Part shown: piece by piece, positions 37,459-46,403 of the stretch | Layout: each line of letters begins with the position of its first letter | How positions within the stretch are numbered: the stretch's first letter is position 1 | Source of the DNA: Nocardia acidivorans NBRC 108247 | GTDB taxonomy: Bacteria > Actinomycetota > Actinomycetes > Mycobacteriales > Mycobacteriaceae | NCBI RefSeq assembly: GCF_001625085.1 | Contig: NZ_BDAW01000013.1 | Span: forward strand, 164,938-228,937 | DNA length: 64,000 bases | Direction: 5' to 3' | The notes under the pieces: model-generated | The model's input: the letters and a program-made list of their open reading frames with translations, nothing else | Told to the model about the DNA's origin: nothing | The model's database searches: none | Position numbers and translations under genes: made by a program

Positions 37459-37923
37459 ATGACGACCCACCTGCCATCGAAGGATCTGCTCCTGGAAGCC
37501 TGCACGGGCACCGTCGCGCTACCGCACCCGCTGCTACAGGCCGCGTACGAACTGGCCAGCCTGCACGAGGCCCGCCGCTCTGCCGATCGCGCTGGTCTGC
37601 TCGAAATCGACTGTGCTCGAGCCCAGTTGGTACACGATGTGGACTGCTGGATCGCCCGCGAACTCCCACGTCCGTACGCCGCCGCGGCCCTGCACACCGA
37701 AACCGTCGGCATGGTCATCGACCGCCTGGCCCAATTATCGGTAGACGCTCACACCGCGCTCGGCAGCACGGACGCCGAATGCCGGCTGCACTACACCTGG
37801 AAGCGCCTCGCTGAACTCTCACTCGCCTACGCGGACCTCTCCCACGACCTGAGCACGCGCACCCGCCGCATCCCGGACTGCATCACGCCACATCTGGAAG
37901 ACCTTCAGCACCAGCAGATTTGA
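37459..37923 (+). CDS. DUF4254 domain protein
   Basis: 154 residues with a helical layout: PHPLLQAAYELASLHEARR, CARAQLVHDVDCWIARELP, ETVGMVIDRLAQL and WKRLAELSLAYADLSHDL. It matches DUF4254, a small family of unknown function often found near XRE/DUF397 pairs in Streptomyces and Nocardia. GGGGAG lies eight bases before ATG 37459. It is divergent from the XRE gene and is followed by a small membrane-protein gene, probably co-transcribed. Confidence 0.8.
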   Translation: MTTHLPSKDLLLEACTGTVALPHPLLQAAYELASLHEARRSADRAGLLEIDCARAQLVHDVDCWIARELPRPYAAAALHTETVGMVIDRLAQLSVDAHTALGSTDAECRLHYTWKRLAELSLAYADLSHDLSTRTRRIPDCITPHLEDLQHQQI

Positions 37924-37947
37924 GCTCATCACCGAAGGAGGCGCACG

Positions 37948-38190
37948 ATGACCGCAGTATGGCTGCCTTTCCTCATCGGCCTGACCACCGGCATCGCTTC
38001 GGCCTGGTTCCTGACCACGATCCCTGCCCACGGCCGCTCGCCATCTGCCGAAGGCTGGACGGTCGCCGCCATCACCTCACGACTCGAGCGCGAACACCAG
38101 CCCGGTGGCGGGCTGGGTGAAAAACCGCGCCCGAGCACACCGAGCCGCCACAGGCGAGCACATCCCGGCGACCGAACCTTGACGTCGTGA
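37948..38190 (+). CDS. Small membrane-anchored protein
   Basis: 80 residues. One N-terminal hydrophobic helix (VWLPFLIGLTTGIASAWFL) is followed by a polar Pro/Arg-rich tail. A strong GAAGGAGG precedes the ATG. It lies 24 bases after the DUF4254 gene, so probably in the same transcript. The family is not recognised. Confidence 0.65.
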   Translation: MTAVWLPFLIGLTTGIASAWFLTTIPAHGRSPSAEGWTVAAITSRLEREHQPGGGLGEKPRPSTPSRHRRAHPGDRTLTS

Positions 38191-38339
38191 CGTCACCAGG
38201 TAGAGAGGCGGTCGCGCGAATTAGCTCGATATGGTGAAACCTGCTGCGGCAGAATGTCTCTGATAGTGTTCGGCGGTATTCTTCGCCGGGCGGGCGATGA
38301 AGAAAACCGTGCTTGAACCCAATATGAACGGGGGGCGAA

Positions 38340-38660
38340 ATGCAGGTTTCTCCAGACGAACTACGCGATGCGGCGACGACATTCGATGGAATCGTCACCG
38401 CGGTCGGGAAGTTACCGGTTATCGATACGGCATCCGGTGTCCTGGGAACGTTGGGATCGTTCATGCAGGGCTCGGACACCGGACCGGAGCTGGATCGGAT
38501 AGAGACGGTGCGCGCCAAAGCGATTCCCATCGTCAGCGGGCGTTATCGGGAGTTCGCGGCGCTGCTGCGCGAATCCGCGGACGGCTACCACGGGTCCGAT
38601 CTGGATGCGGCGGCCCGGTTCGAGGCGCTCGGCGACTTCAACTCCGGAGTCAAGGGATGA
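38340..38660 (+). CDS. EspC-like type VII secretion-associated protein inside the BREX locus
   Basis: 106 residues. MQVSPDELRDAATTFDGIV and the C-terminal ESADGYHGSDLDAAARFEALG match the EspC/DUF2580 layout, with a YxGxDxxAA motif as in the protein at 9705. The start is preceded by GGGGGG. Its stop overlaps the next start by ATGA, the same coupling as in the left cassette. Export by an ESX machine encoded elsewhere is expected. Confidence 0.8.
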   Translation: MQVSPDELRDAATTFDGIVTAVGKLPVIDTASGVLGTLGSFMQGSDTGPELDRIETVRAKAIPIVSGRYREFAALLRESADGYHGSDLDAAARFEALGDFNSGVKG

Positions 38661-40990
38661 AGGTTCCCACTGTCGATCAGGTGATGCTCTGGAATATCGA
38701 CATGGGATCGGTGGCCCCCAAAGCCGAGCTGATCGCCCAGGGCATCCGCGACGCCGCCGACACCATGAACAAGACCATCGACGGCCTGAACTGGTCCGGG
38801 CAGGGACGCCACGGCGCGGAGGGCCGCGCCGATCGGGAACGCACGCAAATGCGGTTGACGGCCGAGGCGTTCGACGACTTGGCCACCGCCTGCCGCAACG
38901 CGCAGAACGCGATGGGCCCCATGGTCACCACCGCCCGGCAGACGGTGACGACCCTGCGGAAGGCCGGTTACGAGGTCAACGATGCCGATTGGTCGGTGCG
39001 CGATACCTACAACTATCAGGCCGTCCGCGACACGAACCTGCATGACCAGTACGAGAACGACCTGAAGAACCTGCAAGCCACCCGCGCGAACGAGGCGAGC
39101 AATCAGACGGTCGCCCTGCAACGGCTGGCCGCCGATCTGGGTTGGGCCGACGATGCCGCCGCTACCGCGATCCGCACCGCGCTCAATTCCATCGAACAGT
39201 TGACACCGGCAACCTCCGCGCTGAATCCGACTCTCGCAGCACAGGATGAAGCGGCTCTGCGCAATGGGACCGCGACCCCCGAACAGGTCCAACGGCTCCA
39301 GCTGGCAACCCAACTGACCCAGCAGCAACTCGATGAACTGCTCGCCGGTGAGCAGGTGCACCTGCCCCAGGGACAGTTCGACTATCTGCGCGGACTCATG
39401 CGCTCGATGGACACGATGAGCGTCACCGATATCAAGAATCTGGGTGACACTCTGCCCGCGGACCAGCAGACGATCGTGCGCGCGGGCGTCGCCGACGCCC
39501 TGCAGATCATGTCGAATCCGCAAATCGACACCGCTGGCAATCTCGGGGGCGAGCAGAAGATCGTGGGGGACACCGGCGGTATGGGCTTGCTGCCCACCCA
39601 AGTCCGCACGCTCCTGACCGAAAAGCCTTACAAATCACTCAATCCCGCTCGCGGGGGCGGTGCGGGCGGCGTCATCGAAGTACCTCGAATGGGCGATTTC
39701 AATGCGCTGACCGATCTATTGGGCAAGGGCAATACCAGCCTGGCCCAAGGCGCCGACATCGACCGCGGTCTGCTCAAACAGGGCGCGGAGATCGCTGGCA
39801 GCAACGTGAAGAACATTCAAGGCCCCTGGGGCAGTACCGAGACCCCGAGTTCCTTGGCCGACAAGATGCTCAGCCGCGCCGGGATCGACCACCTCGCCGT
39901 ACACGACCTGCTGACCGGCGGGGCGAAGTTGCCCGACGGCACGCACCGCATGGACGTCACCGTCGCGCAGGGAGGAAAGTACGACCCCGACTCGCATATC
40001 GGGAACCTGCTCAATCACAACTGGGAGGGCCGCGATGCCGGTATAGCCACGGTCGTCACCACCGCCGGAGAATTCGCGACCTCACCGATCGGGGCGCAAC
40101 GCGTGGACGCAGGTGAGTCTGCCTATGCACTCGCGAGCTATATGAGCAAACACGAGGACGAGCTGTTGCATATCAACAGCTTCGAGGGACGACAGGAGAT
40201 CGGCATCGCCAATCCGGCGCTTACCCAAGCGCTGGCGTCCACCCTGTCGCCCTACATCCCAGATATGGTCAGCATCAACCCTGATCTCCTGCACACAAGC
40301 GGGTTCACCCACGACTTCTCACCCCAGAGCGTCAAGAATATCTTCGCGGTAATCGACTCCGACCCGATCGCCGCGAAACAGTTCAATGCCTCGGCATATG
40401 CAGCCGTGTCGCAGCTGAACCAACAGTTCGGAACGACCGATGCTCACAACTACCAGTTGGTCGAATGGGCGGGCAAGATCGACGCCGCGGCCAGAGACGG
40501 CATGCAGCTCGAGCTCGACACCAGGAAACTCGACGGCAAACAGCAGCTCACGGCAACGACAGCTTTGTTCGATTCGACGAGGGAGGTCACCGCGTTCACC
40601 ATCAAGCGGGTTCCCGTGATCGGCGACGCCCTGGAATTGGCGGTGAAGGCGTCCTCACCGGAGGTGAAGGCATGGTTGCTCGGTTCGGTGCCCGAAGTAC
40701 ATTCCACCATCGATCTGTCTGGGAACGCGAACCCCTCGCAGCGGTACTACAACATTCTCGAAGGCATGACACAGACAGCGGACCCTGCGGACTTCCGATC
40801 CGACCCCTATATCGGAAAATACTTCGACTCCGATGGGAAACTGAAGTCCCTGGAAGAGATCGCCGGCACCGATCCCGGTCGGTACCTGCCCGAGTTCGAC
40901 AGCGCGATGCGGAACCGCCTGCCCGGTCTCGCGAATTACGACGCCAGCTGGACCCTCGGACACAACCCGAACGGACTGCCACCCAAATGA
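38657..40990 (+). CDS. Large type VII-associated secreted protein (TPR-repeat-region family)
   Basis: 777 residues. The N-terminal roughly 110 residues resemble the left-cassette partner (LNWSGQGRHGAEGRADRERTQM, then AFDDLATACRNAQNAMG). A long helical region follows (residues 110-280). The second half is globular with repeated short blocks (LGKGNTSLAQGADIDRGLLKQ, MLSRAGIDHLAVHDLLTGG, EGRQEIGIANPALTQALA). There is no signal peptide and no toxin motif that I recognise. It resembles actinobacterial proteins annotated as TPR-repeat-region proteins with a type VII signal domain. It is coupled upstream to EspC and downstream to a lipoprotein gene, each by ATGA. Confidence 0.7.
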   Translation: MKVPTVDQVMLWNIDMGSVAPKAELIAQGIRDAADTMNKTIDGLNWSGQGRHGAEGRADRERTQMRLTAEAFDDLATACRNAQNAMGPMVTTARQTVTTLRKAGYEVNDADWSVRDTYNYQAVRDTNLHDQYENDLKNLQATRANEASNQTVALQRLAADLGWADDAAATAIRTALNSIEQLTPATSALNPTLAAQDEAALRNGTATPEQVQRLQLATQLTQQQLDELLAGEQVHLPQGQFDYLRGLMRSMDTMSVTDIKNLGDTLPADQQTIVRAGVADALQIMSNPQIDTAGNLGGEQKIVGDTGGMGLLPTQVRTLLTEKPYKSLNPARGGGAGGVIEVPRMGDFNALTDLLGKGNTSLAQGADIDRGLLKQGAEIAGSNVKNIQGPWGSTETPSSLADKMLSRAGIDHLAVHDLLTGGAKLPDGTHRMDVTVAQGGKYDPDSHIGNLLNHNWEGRDAGIATVVTTAGEFATSPIGAQRVDAGESAYALASYMSKHEDELLHINSFEGRQEIGIANPALTQALASTLSPYIPDMVSINPDLLHTSGFTHDFSPQSVKNIFAVIDSDPIAAKQFNASAYAAVSQLNQQFGTTDAHNYQLVEWAGKIDAAARDGMQLELDTRKLDGKQQLTATTALFDSTREVTAFTIKRVPVIGDALELAVKASSPEVKAWLLGSVPEVHSTIDLSGNANPSQRYYNILEGMTQTADPADFRSDPYIGKYFDSDGKLKSLEEIAGTDPGRYLPEFDSAMRNRLPGLANYDASWTLGHNPNGLPPK

Positions 40991-41835
40991 GAACCGGCAC
41001 AGGCCACCAACTCACCGTCCGGGCAGCCGCATTCGTGTTCGCAGGCTGTCTACTAGCGGGCTGCTCCGCAGATCACGTTCCCACGAAATACCAACTCCCG
41101 GACAATGTGCAGTTCTCCTACCGCTGGACGGCAGCCCCCGAGTTGGACTTGAACTCCGATGCAGCCATCGTTACTCGGGCAGTCATCGAATCGGCATTCA
41201 TCGCGACCATCACACGAACAACCGACAAGCAGACGATCGGCACATACACCTACCCTGGATACACACGCGCCGTTGATCCGGCCATCAGGGACGAAGACAA
41301 TTCTCTCTACAGTGTTTGGGACGCCGGTAATCTCAACAGCTGGGCACCTCTCCACGGCACCACATACGCCTATCTCGTCTCGCTGCGGAAGCCATCCGGT
41401 GATCCCGCGGCTCGCACGATAGATGCGTTGACATGCGTGTGGTTCAACGGCCTGAGCACCAGCCTCGAACCTGGCAAATACCAATCACTGTTCGTATCGG
41501 CACTCCTGCCCCAAGCCGTCGAGCTGACGCTGACCGCCCCGCAAGACGAGACGCCGAGGCTCACCGCACTCGGCCACGGCACAGCCCGCTTCCCCACCGC
41601 AGACGTATTCGGACAATGGTCTGTTACATCGATGCAGGTCAAAACCCGTTGGAGCAAGAAGGATTCGGGATACCAGGATCCCTGTGCGACGCTGCCCAGC
41701 AATCCGGTTCCGCAGGAGCAGCTCAACTCCACCGACGTGACCTTCTACCCGAATCAGCTTCCAACCCTCGACCCGTACCCCGGTTGGCCGGCAGACACCG
41801 AGCCTCCGACAAATTCGACCGGTGTCGGCAAATGA
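40987..41835 (+). CDS. Lipoprotein of the EspC cassette
   Basis: 282 residues with a lipoprotein signal peptide: a basic start, the hydrophobic core AAAFVFAGCLL, then the lipobox LAGC with the lipidated Cys near residue 26. The mature part is beta-rich with no family recognised. It is anchored outside the membrane, where it could interact with the co-encoded secreted protein as receptor, chaperone or immunity factor. Start and stop both overlap their neighbours by ATGA. Confidence 0.8.
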   Translation: MRTGTGHQLTVRAAAFVFAGCLLAGCSADHVPTKYQLPDNVQFSYRWTAAPELDLNSDAAIVTRAVIESAFIATITRTTDKQTIGTYTYPGYTRAVDPAIRDEDNSLYSVWDAGNLNSWAPLHGTTYAYLVSLRKPSGDPAARTIDALTCVWFNGLSTSLEPGKYQSLFVSALLPQAVELTLTAPQDETPRLTALGHGTARFPTADVFGQWSVTSMQVKTRWSKKDSGYQDPCATLPSNPVPQEQLNSTDVTFYPNQLPTLDPYPGWPADTEPPTNSTGVGK

Positions 41836-42065
41836 GCTCCCCGCATCTGCCACCCGAAATCATGGCCCTGCTCAGGACACCCGCCGCCGAACCGACGGCC
41901 GAAACTCAACCCGGCGCGGACGCATCGGAGACCGAAGCGACGGATGATCCTCCCGACAGCGACGATTCGGACATCGATGCCGCAGCGGGTTTCACCGATG
42001 CGGTCACCTACGAACACTGGCACCGTGAACAGTCGTGGTCAATTCGCGAACCACCGTGGTCGTGA
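41832..42065 (+). CDS. Short acidic hypothetical protein, last gene of the EspC cassette
   Basis: 77 residues starting MSSPHLPPEIMALLRTP, then a highly acidic disordered stretch (TEATDDPPDSDDSDIDAA) and an aromatic tail. It overlaps the lipoprotein stop by ATGA, so it is translated from the same message. The composition suggests an intrinsically disordered cytoplasmic protein. No family is recognised. Confidence 0.65.
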   Translation: MSSPHLPPEIMALLRTPAAEPTAETQPGADASETEATDDPPDSDDSDIDAAAGFTDAVTYEHWHREQSWSIREPPWS

Positions 42066-42479
42066 AATCGGGGTCACCGCTTCAGCCTGGCAGGTCTCGG
42101 CCGGATGCCGTGAAAACCACTGGCGCACCGCGAGCGTGGATCCTGGCGGAAGCATGCCAGGATGTCGGAGCCCGGCCACCCCTCCAGGCGGTACTTTCAG
42201 GGTCCGAGGCGTAGCTCGTGGCCCACTGTTTGGCCCCACCGTGGGAACCTGCCATCGGCCTGGTGTCGCAGAGCGCTCTGGTCAGCGTGGTGGTCGCGGG
42301 GTCGAGATGGACACCACGTTCGGTGAGGGTCTTGGTAGCGGCGCATTTAGTCCGCAATTCGAGTCCGGCGACAGAACGTTCACGCTGTCGGTTCAGCACG
42401 ATAATGTTGACATTGCCCGGGCAACGATCACACCGAAGAGAACACACGGAGCCACCGCCACGGTGGGAGGGGATAGGTG
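42066..42479. other. Gap before pglY without a confident gene
   Basis: About 410 bases. Both strands carry open frames (for example 42082-42447 on the reverse strand, with MCSLRCDRCPGN at its start) but neither has codon usage, a ribosome binding site or a family I can support. It may hold the promoter that restarts transcription for pglY after the inserted cassettes, or debris of an insertion. The pglY ribosome binding site (GGGAGGGG) lies at its right end. Confidence 0.4.
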
Positions 42480-45400
42480 ATGGACCAGCGTCCGCTGCTG
42501 CGCGACCTCATCGACATCAAAGAGCATGTCGCAGGGTCGGATTACGTGCTCACACTCGCGGACGCGGTGACCGAGGAGGGATCGACCAAGGCCGTCCAGG
42601 ACTATGTCCTCACCGAACGGTTGCTCGGCAACTTCGATGAGGCGCTGTCGCTGATCAAGTCCGCACTGGACGGGAACACCTCCAAACCGGCCTTCCTACA
42701 CGGTTCGTTCGGTTCCGGTAAGTCGCATTTCATGGCGGTGTTGTACGCGCTGCTGTCCGGCAATCCGGCGGCCCGCTCCCGCTCCGAGTTCGATCCGGTA
42801 CTCACCAAACATGATTGGCTGTTGTCCGAGGACAAGAAGTTCCTCATGGTGCCGTATCACATGATCGACGCCAAGGCCATGGAACAACGCGTGCTGGGCG
42901 GATACGTCGACTTCGTGCGCAAGAAGCATCCGGAAGCGCCTATCCCGCCGGTGTATCGCACCGATGCCCTGTTCACCGATCTGCGGCAATTGCGTACCAC
43001 CATGGGCGAGGAACAGTTCCTCGCCGCGCTGAATCGCGACTACGCCTCCGACGAGGACGACGAATGGGGTGAGACCGCGGCGTTCTGGACCACGCAGCGG
43101 ATCGACACCGCGCTCACCGCGGCCGAGGCGCAGGATGCCAGCGGCCTCAATATGGTGAATCCGACCACGCCGCGCGAGCTGCGCGCGAAGCTGGTGCACG
43201 ATGCCGGCACCACTCTGCTGCCGGGGTTCACCCAGCGCGCCGCCGAGGACGAAAGCGGCTTCATCTCACTCGACGCGGGGCTCAGTGTCATTGCCGCGCA
43301 TGCGAAGTCGCTCGGCTATGACGGCATCATCCTGTTCCTGGACGAACTGATCCTCTGGCTGGCCAGCCTCATCCACGACGAGAAGCGAGTGGCGCGCGAA
43401 GCCAGCAAGATCACCAACTTCCGCGAGGGCGGCGACGCCCGGCGTGCCATCCCGATCATCTCGTTCATCGCCCGGCAGCGAGATCTGCGCGAACTGGTCG
43501 GCGAAGAGCTCGCCGGCGCGGCGGAGTCCGCGATCCAGGACGCCCTCAATCACGCCTCGGGCCGATTCGATCTGATCAGCCTCGAAGACCGCAACCTGCC
43601 GCAGATCGCGCACGCCCGGCTGTTGAAGGCACGGGATGCGGCGGCGGCAGCGCAGATCGACGAAGCGTTCGAGAAGACCAAGCGGATCAACCCCAAGGTG
43701 TGGGACACGCTGCTCGGCTCGGACGAAAGCACCACCGGCGCGGACGAAGCGTCGTTCCGGTTGAGTTACCCCTTCTCCCCCGCGTTCCTCGACACCCTCG
43801 TGCATATCTCCGCCGCACTGCAGCGTTCGCGGACGGGCCTGAAGTTGATGGGGCAGCTCCTCGCCGACCATCGCAACGAACTGCACCTGGGCGACCTGGT
43901 CCCGCTCGGCGATCTGTACGAACAGCTCACGCGGGGCGGCGACCGGCCGTTCGTCGCCGACAAGAAGGTGCTCTTCGACGCCGCGGACAAGTTGTACAAG
44001 ACTCGGCTGCGGCCCTATCTGCTGAGCTCGTGCGAGGTCACCGAGGATGACATCGACGCGTATGTGAATCGGCGCGACAGCATCACCGACGCCAAACTCG
44101 CGGGCAACTGCAAGAAGTTCGTCGGACAGAACCGGCTCGCCTGCACGGTGCTCCTCGCCGCACTCGCACCAAGCGTTCCGGCCTTGCGGGACTTGACCAT
44201 TCGACGCCTCGGCGCACTCAACCACGGCTCCATCACGACCATGATCCCCGGGCGGGAGGAGGGCGTGATCAAGGATATGGTCGGCGAGTGGGCGGCCCGC
44301 TTCCCCGAGATCAAAGCCGTCGGCACCGATGCCAATCCCGGTGTGCGCCTGGAGCTTTCCGGCGTGGATGTCGAGATGGTGCTGGCCAACGCTTCGGTGA
44401 ACGACAATCCGTCCAATCGGGCCGCGTTGGCGCGCGACCTCCTCGCGGAGGAACTGGGACTCGACCGCGCGACCGGCCGATTCGATGCTGACGAACTGCA
44501 TTTCGTGTGGCGCGGATCGAACCGGGTGGCGGAGGTCGTATTCGGCAATGTCAGCGATGAGGACAACCTGCCCAACCACGATCTGCAACCCACGTTCGAG
44601 GGGCGCTGGCGGATCGTCATCGACCTGCCCTACGACGAGGGTGCGCATACCCCCGTCGAGGACGCCGACCGCATCCGGCGACTGAGGGAACAGCAGGGCG
44701 GCAACCATCCTCAGACGGTGGCCTGGCTCCCTACCCATCTGACCAAGCCACGCTGGGAGGACTTTCGGCGGCTGCTGGTCATCACCAAAGCGCTGGCAGA
44801 CCCGTACCGGTTCGATACCCAGTACGCCCAGCACCTCAATCCCGACAACCGCGCCAGCGCGAAGCAACTGCTGGAATCGCAGCGCGAAACCCTGCGCAAA
44901 CAGGTGCTGGCCACCTTCAAACAGGCGTATGGGCTCGCAGAGCGCAAGCCCAATGACGTCACCAACGATCTCGACCAGCACTTCTATCCGTTGCCGGACA
45001 TCGACGGTCTGACCGTGTCGATCGGGCAATCCCTGCACGACGCCCTGCGCACCCTGGCGGACAAGCTCCTCGCCTACCAGTACCCCGACCATCCGAATCT
45101 GGATCCGGAACGAACCGGTACCGCCGTGAAACTGGTGGACGCGAAAACCGTTTTGACACATGTGCGTGGCGCGGCGGAGGCGCGAGACGGCCGCGTCGAG
45201 GTGCCGTCGAAGGACCGGCCGCTGATGCGGCGCATCGCCGAACCGCTCGGACTGGGTCAGCAGAAGGAAGCCTATTTCGAGCTGTCCCGCCGCTGGGCCG
45301 ATCACTTCCGCAAGACAGCGCAGAACCTAGGCATCACCGGCGACCTGTCGGTCATCAAGCTCAACGACTGGACCGATCTGCCGAACAAGCGCGGTCTCGA

Positions 45401-46403
45401 ACCGCATATCGCGAATCTGGTGATCGCGTCCTTCGCGGAAATGGACGACCGCATCTGGGTGCGCGGCACGCCCCTGGACGAAGCCCCGGAGCTCAACCGG
45501 ATTCAGCCCGGTGACACGCTGCGGACACAACCCCTGCCCAGCGAATCGGAATGGGACACCGCACGAAACCGATTCGAAGTGCTCTTCGGAGAGAAAGCCC
45601 CCACGCTGTTGCGCGGCGGGCCCGCGCAACAGTTCGCACGCCGGATCGCCGCCGTTGCAACCACATTCCAGGATCCAGCGACCCGCTTGGTCGAACAATT
45701 GGAGAAGCACGCCGAATTCCTTCGCCTCGACGATTCGAAACCGGGTGAGCGGCTCGCCCTCGCCCGGCGTTCGGTCGATCTGCTGACGACGCTCAGCACG
45801 GCGGGCGGCGGCTCCGCGGGAGCGAAGAAGACCATCGAGACGCTCGCGCGGTACGACCTCGCCGATATCACGCCGGACCGCTACGCCACGTCCATCAAGT
45901 CGGCCGACAAAGTGATCTCCGCCCTCACCCACGCCGCGTGGGCCAACCTCGCGCAGGGCGAATACCTCGGCCCCGAAGGTGCGAAACTGCTGGATTCGTT
46001 GCGCACTGTGGCCCGCGCCGATCAGCGCTCCGCCGACCTGGCCGAGGCATTGCGTGATATCGATACGAAGGTCACCGCACTGTCGACTCGCAAACTGCGG
46101 GAGGACGCCGAGCGCGATCGGCAGCGCGCCGCTACGAGTGGAACATCCACGACCGGAACGCCTTCCGGTCACCAGACACGGGTGGCCGACGATATCGATC
46201 TCGCGACCGCGAGCAACGTTCCGCCGATATCCGATCGGGTCGCGGTACAGCCTTCCGGCACGCACGCCCACGCCACCCGTCGTTCCGGCAAATACACCAT
46301 CACCGCCGGTGCGGCGGGCCAGGTGTTCTCCGATGATCTCGCCGAACTCGCCACGCTGGAGCCCGGGGTCACCATCGAAATCCTCTGGCGGGTCGTGGAA
46401 TGA
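42480..46403 (+). CDS. pglY: BREX type 2 ATPase PglY
   Basis: 1307 residues from ATG 42480 (a GTG three bases earlier is also possible), with GGGAGGGG upstream. Walker A is GSFGSGKSHF near residue 75 and Walker B is GIILFLDELILWL near 282; the family corresponds to BrxC-like large ATPases (DUF499-like). A conserved N-terminus (RPLLRDLIDIKEHV) and length close to Streptomyces PglY support the call. PglY is required for BREX/Pgl defence, probably as an oligomeric ATPase of the DNA-bound complex. Its stop overlaps the pglZ start by ATGA. Confidence 0.94.
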   Translation: MDQRPLLRDLIDIKEHVAGSDYVLTLADAVTEEGSTKAVQDYVLTERLLGNFDEALSLIKSALDGNTSKPAFLHGSFGSGKSHFMAVLYALLSGNPAARSRSEFDPVLTKHDWLLSEDKKFLMVPYHMIDAKAMEQRVLGGYVDFVRKKHPEAPIPPVYRTDALFTDLRQLRTTMGEEQFLAALNRDYASDEDDEWGETAAFWTTQRIDTALTAAEAQDASGLNMVNPTTPRELRAKLVHDAGTTLLPGFTQRAAEDESGFISLDAGLSVIAAHAKSLGYDGIILFLDELILWLASLIHDEKRVAREASKITNFREGGDARRAIPIISFIARQRDLRELVGEELAGAAESAIQDALNHASGRFDLISLEDRNLPQIAHARLLKARDAAAAAQIDEAFEKTKRINPKVWDTLLGSDESTTGADEASFRLSYPFSPAFLDTLVHISAALQRSRTGLKLMGQLLADHRNELHLGDLVPLGDLYEQLTRGGDRPFVADKKVLFDAADKLYKTRLRPYLLSSCEVTEDDIDAYVNRRDSITDAKLAGNCKKFVGQNRLACTVLLAALAPSVPALRDLTIRRLGALNHGSITTMIPGREEGVIKDMVGEWAARFPEIKAVGTDANPGVRLELSGVDVEMVLANASVNDNPSNRAALARDLLAEELGLDRATGRFDADELHFVWRGSNRVAEVVFGNVSDEDNLPNHDLQPTFEGRWRIVIDLPYDEGAHTPVEDADRIRRLREQQGGNHPQTVAWLPTHLTKPRWEDFRRLLVITKALADPYRFDTQYAQHLNPDNRASAKQLLESQRETLRKQVLATFKQAYGLAERKPNDVTNDLDQHFYPLPDIDGLTVSIGQSLHDALRTLADKLLAYQYPDHPNLDPERTGTAVKLVDAKTVLTHVRGAAEARDGRVEVPSKDRPLMRRIAEPLGLGQQKEAYFELSRRWADHFRKTAQNLGITGDLSVIKLNDWTDLPNKRGLEPHIANLVIASFAEMDDRIWVRGTPLDEAPELNRIQPGDTLRTQPLPSESEWDTARNRFEVLFGEKAPTLLRGGPAQQFARRIAAVATTFQDPATRLVEQLEKHAEFLRLDDSKPGERLALARRSVDLLTTLSTAGGGSAGAKKTIETLARYDLADITPDRYATSIKSADKVISALTHAAWANLAQGEYLGPEGAKLLDSLRTVARADQRSADLAEALRDIDTKVTALSTRKLREDAERDRQRAATSGTSTTGTPSGHQTRVADDIDLATASNVPPISDRVAVQPSGTHAHATRRSGKYTITAGAAGQVFSDDLAELATLEPGVTIEILWRVVE

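Noticed and set aside
43266..45305. Long reverse-strand ORF of 679 codons
   Set aside because: It is antisense to the middle of pglY, whose motifs and codon pattern are clear; the antisense translation has a shadow composition and no domain.
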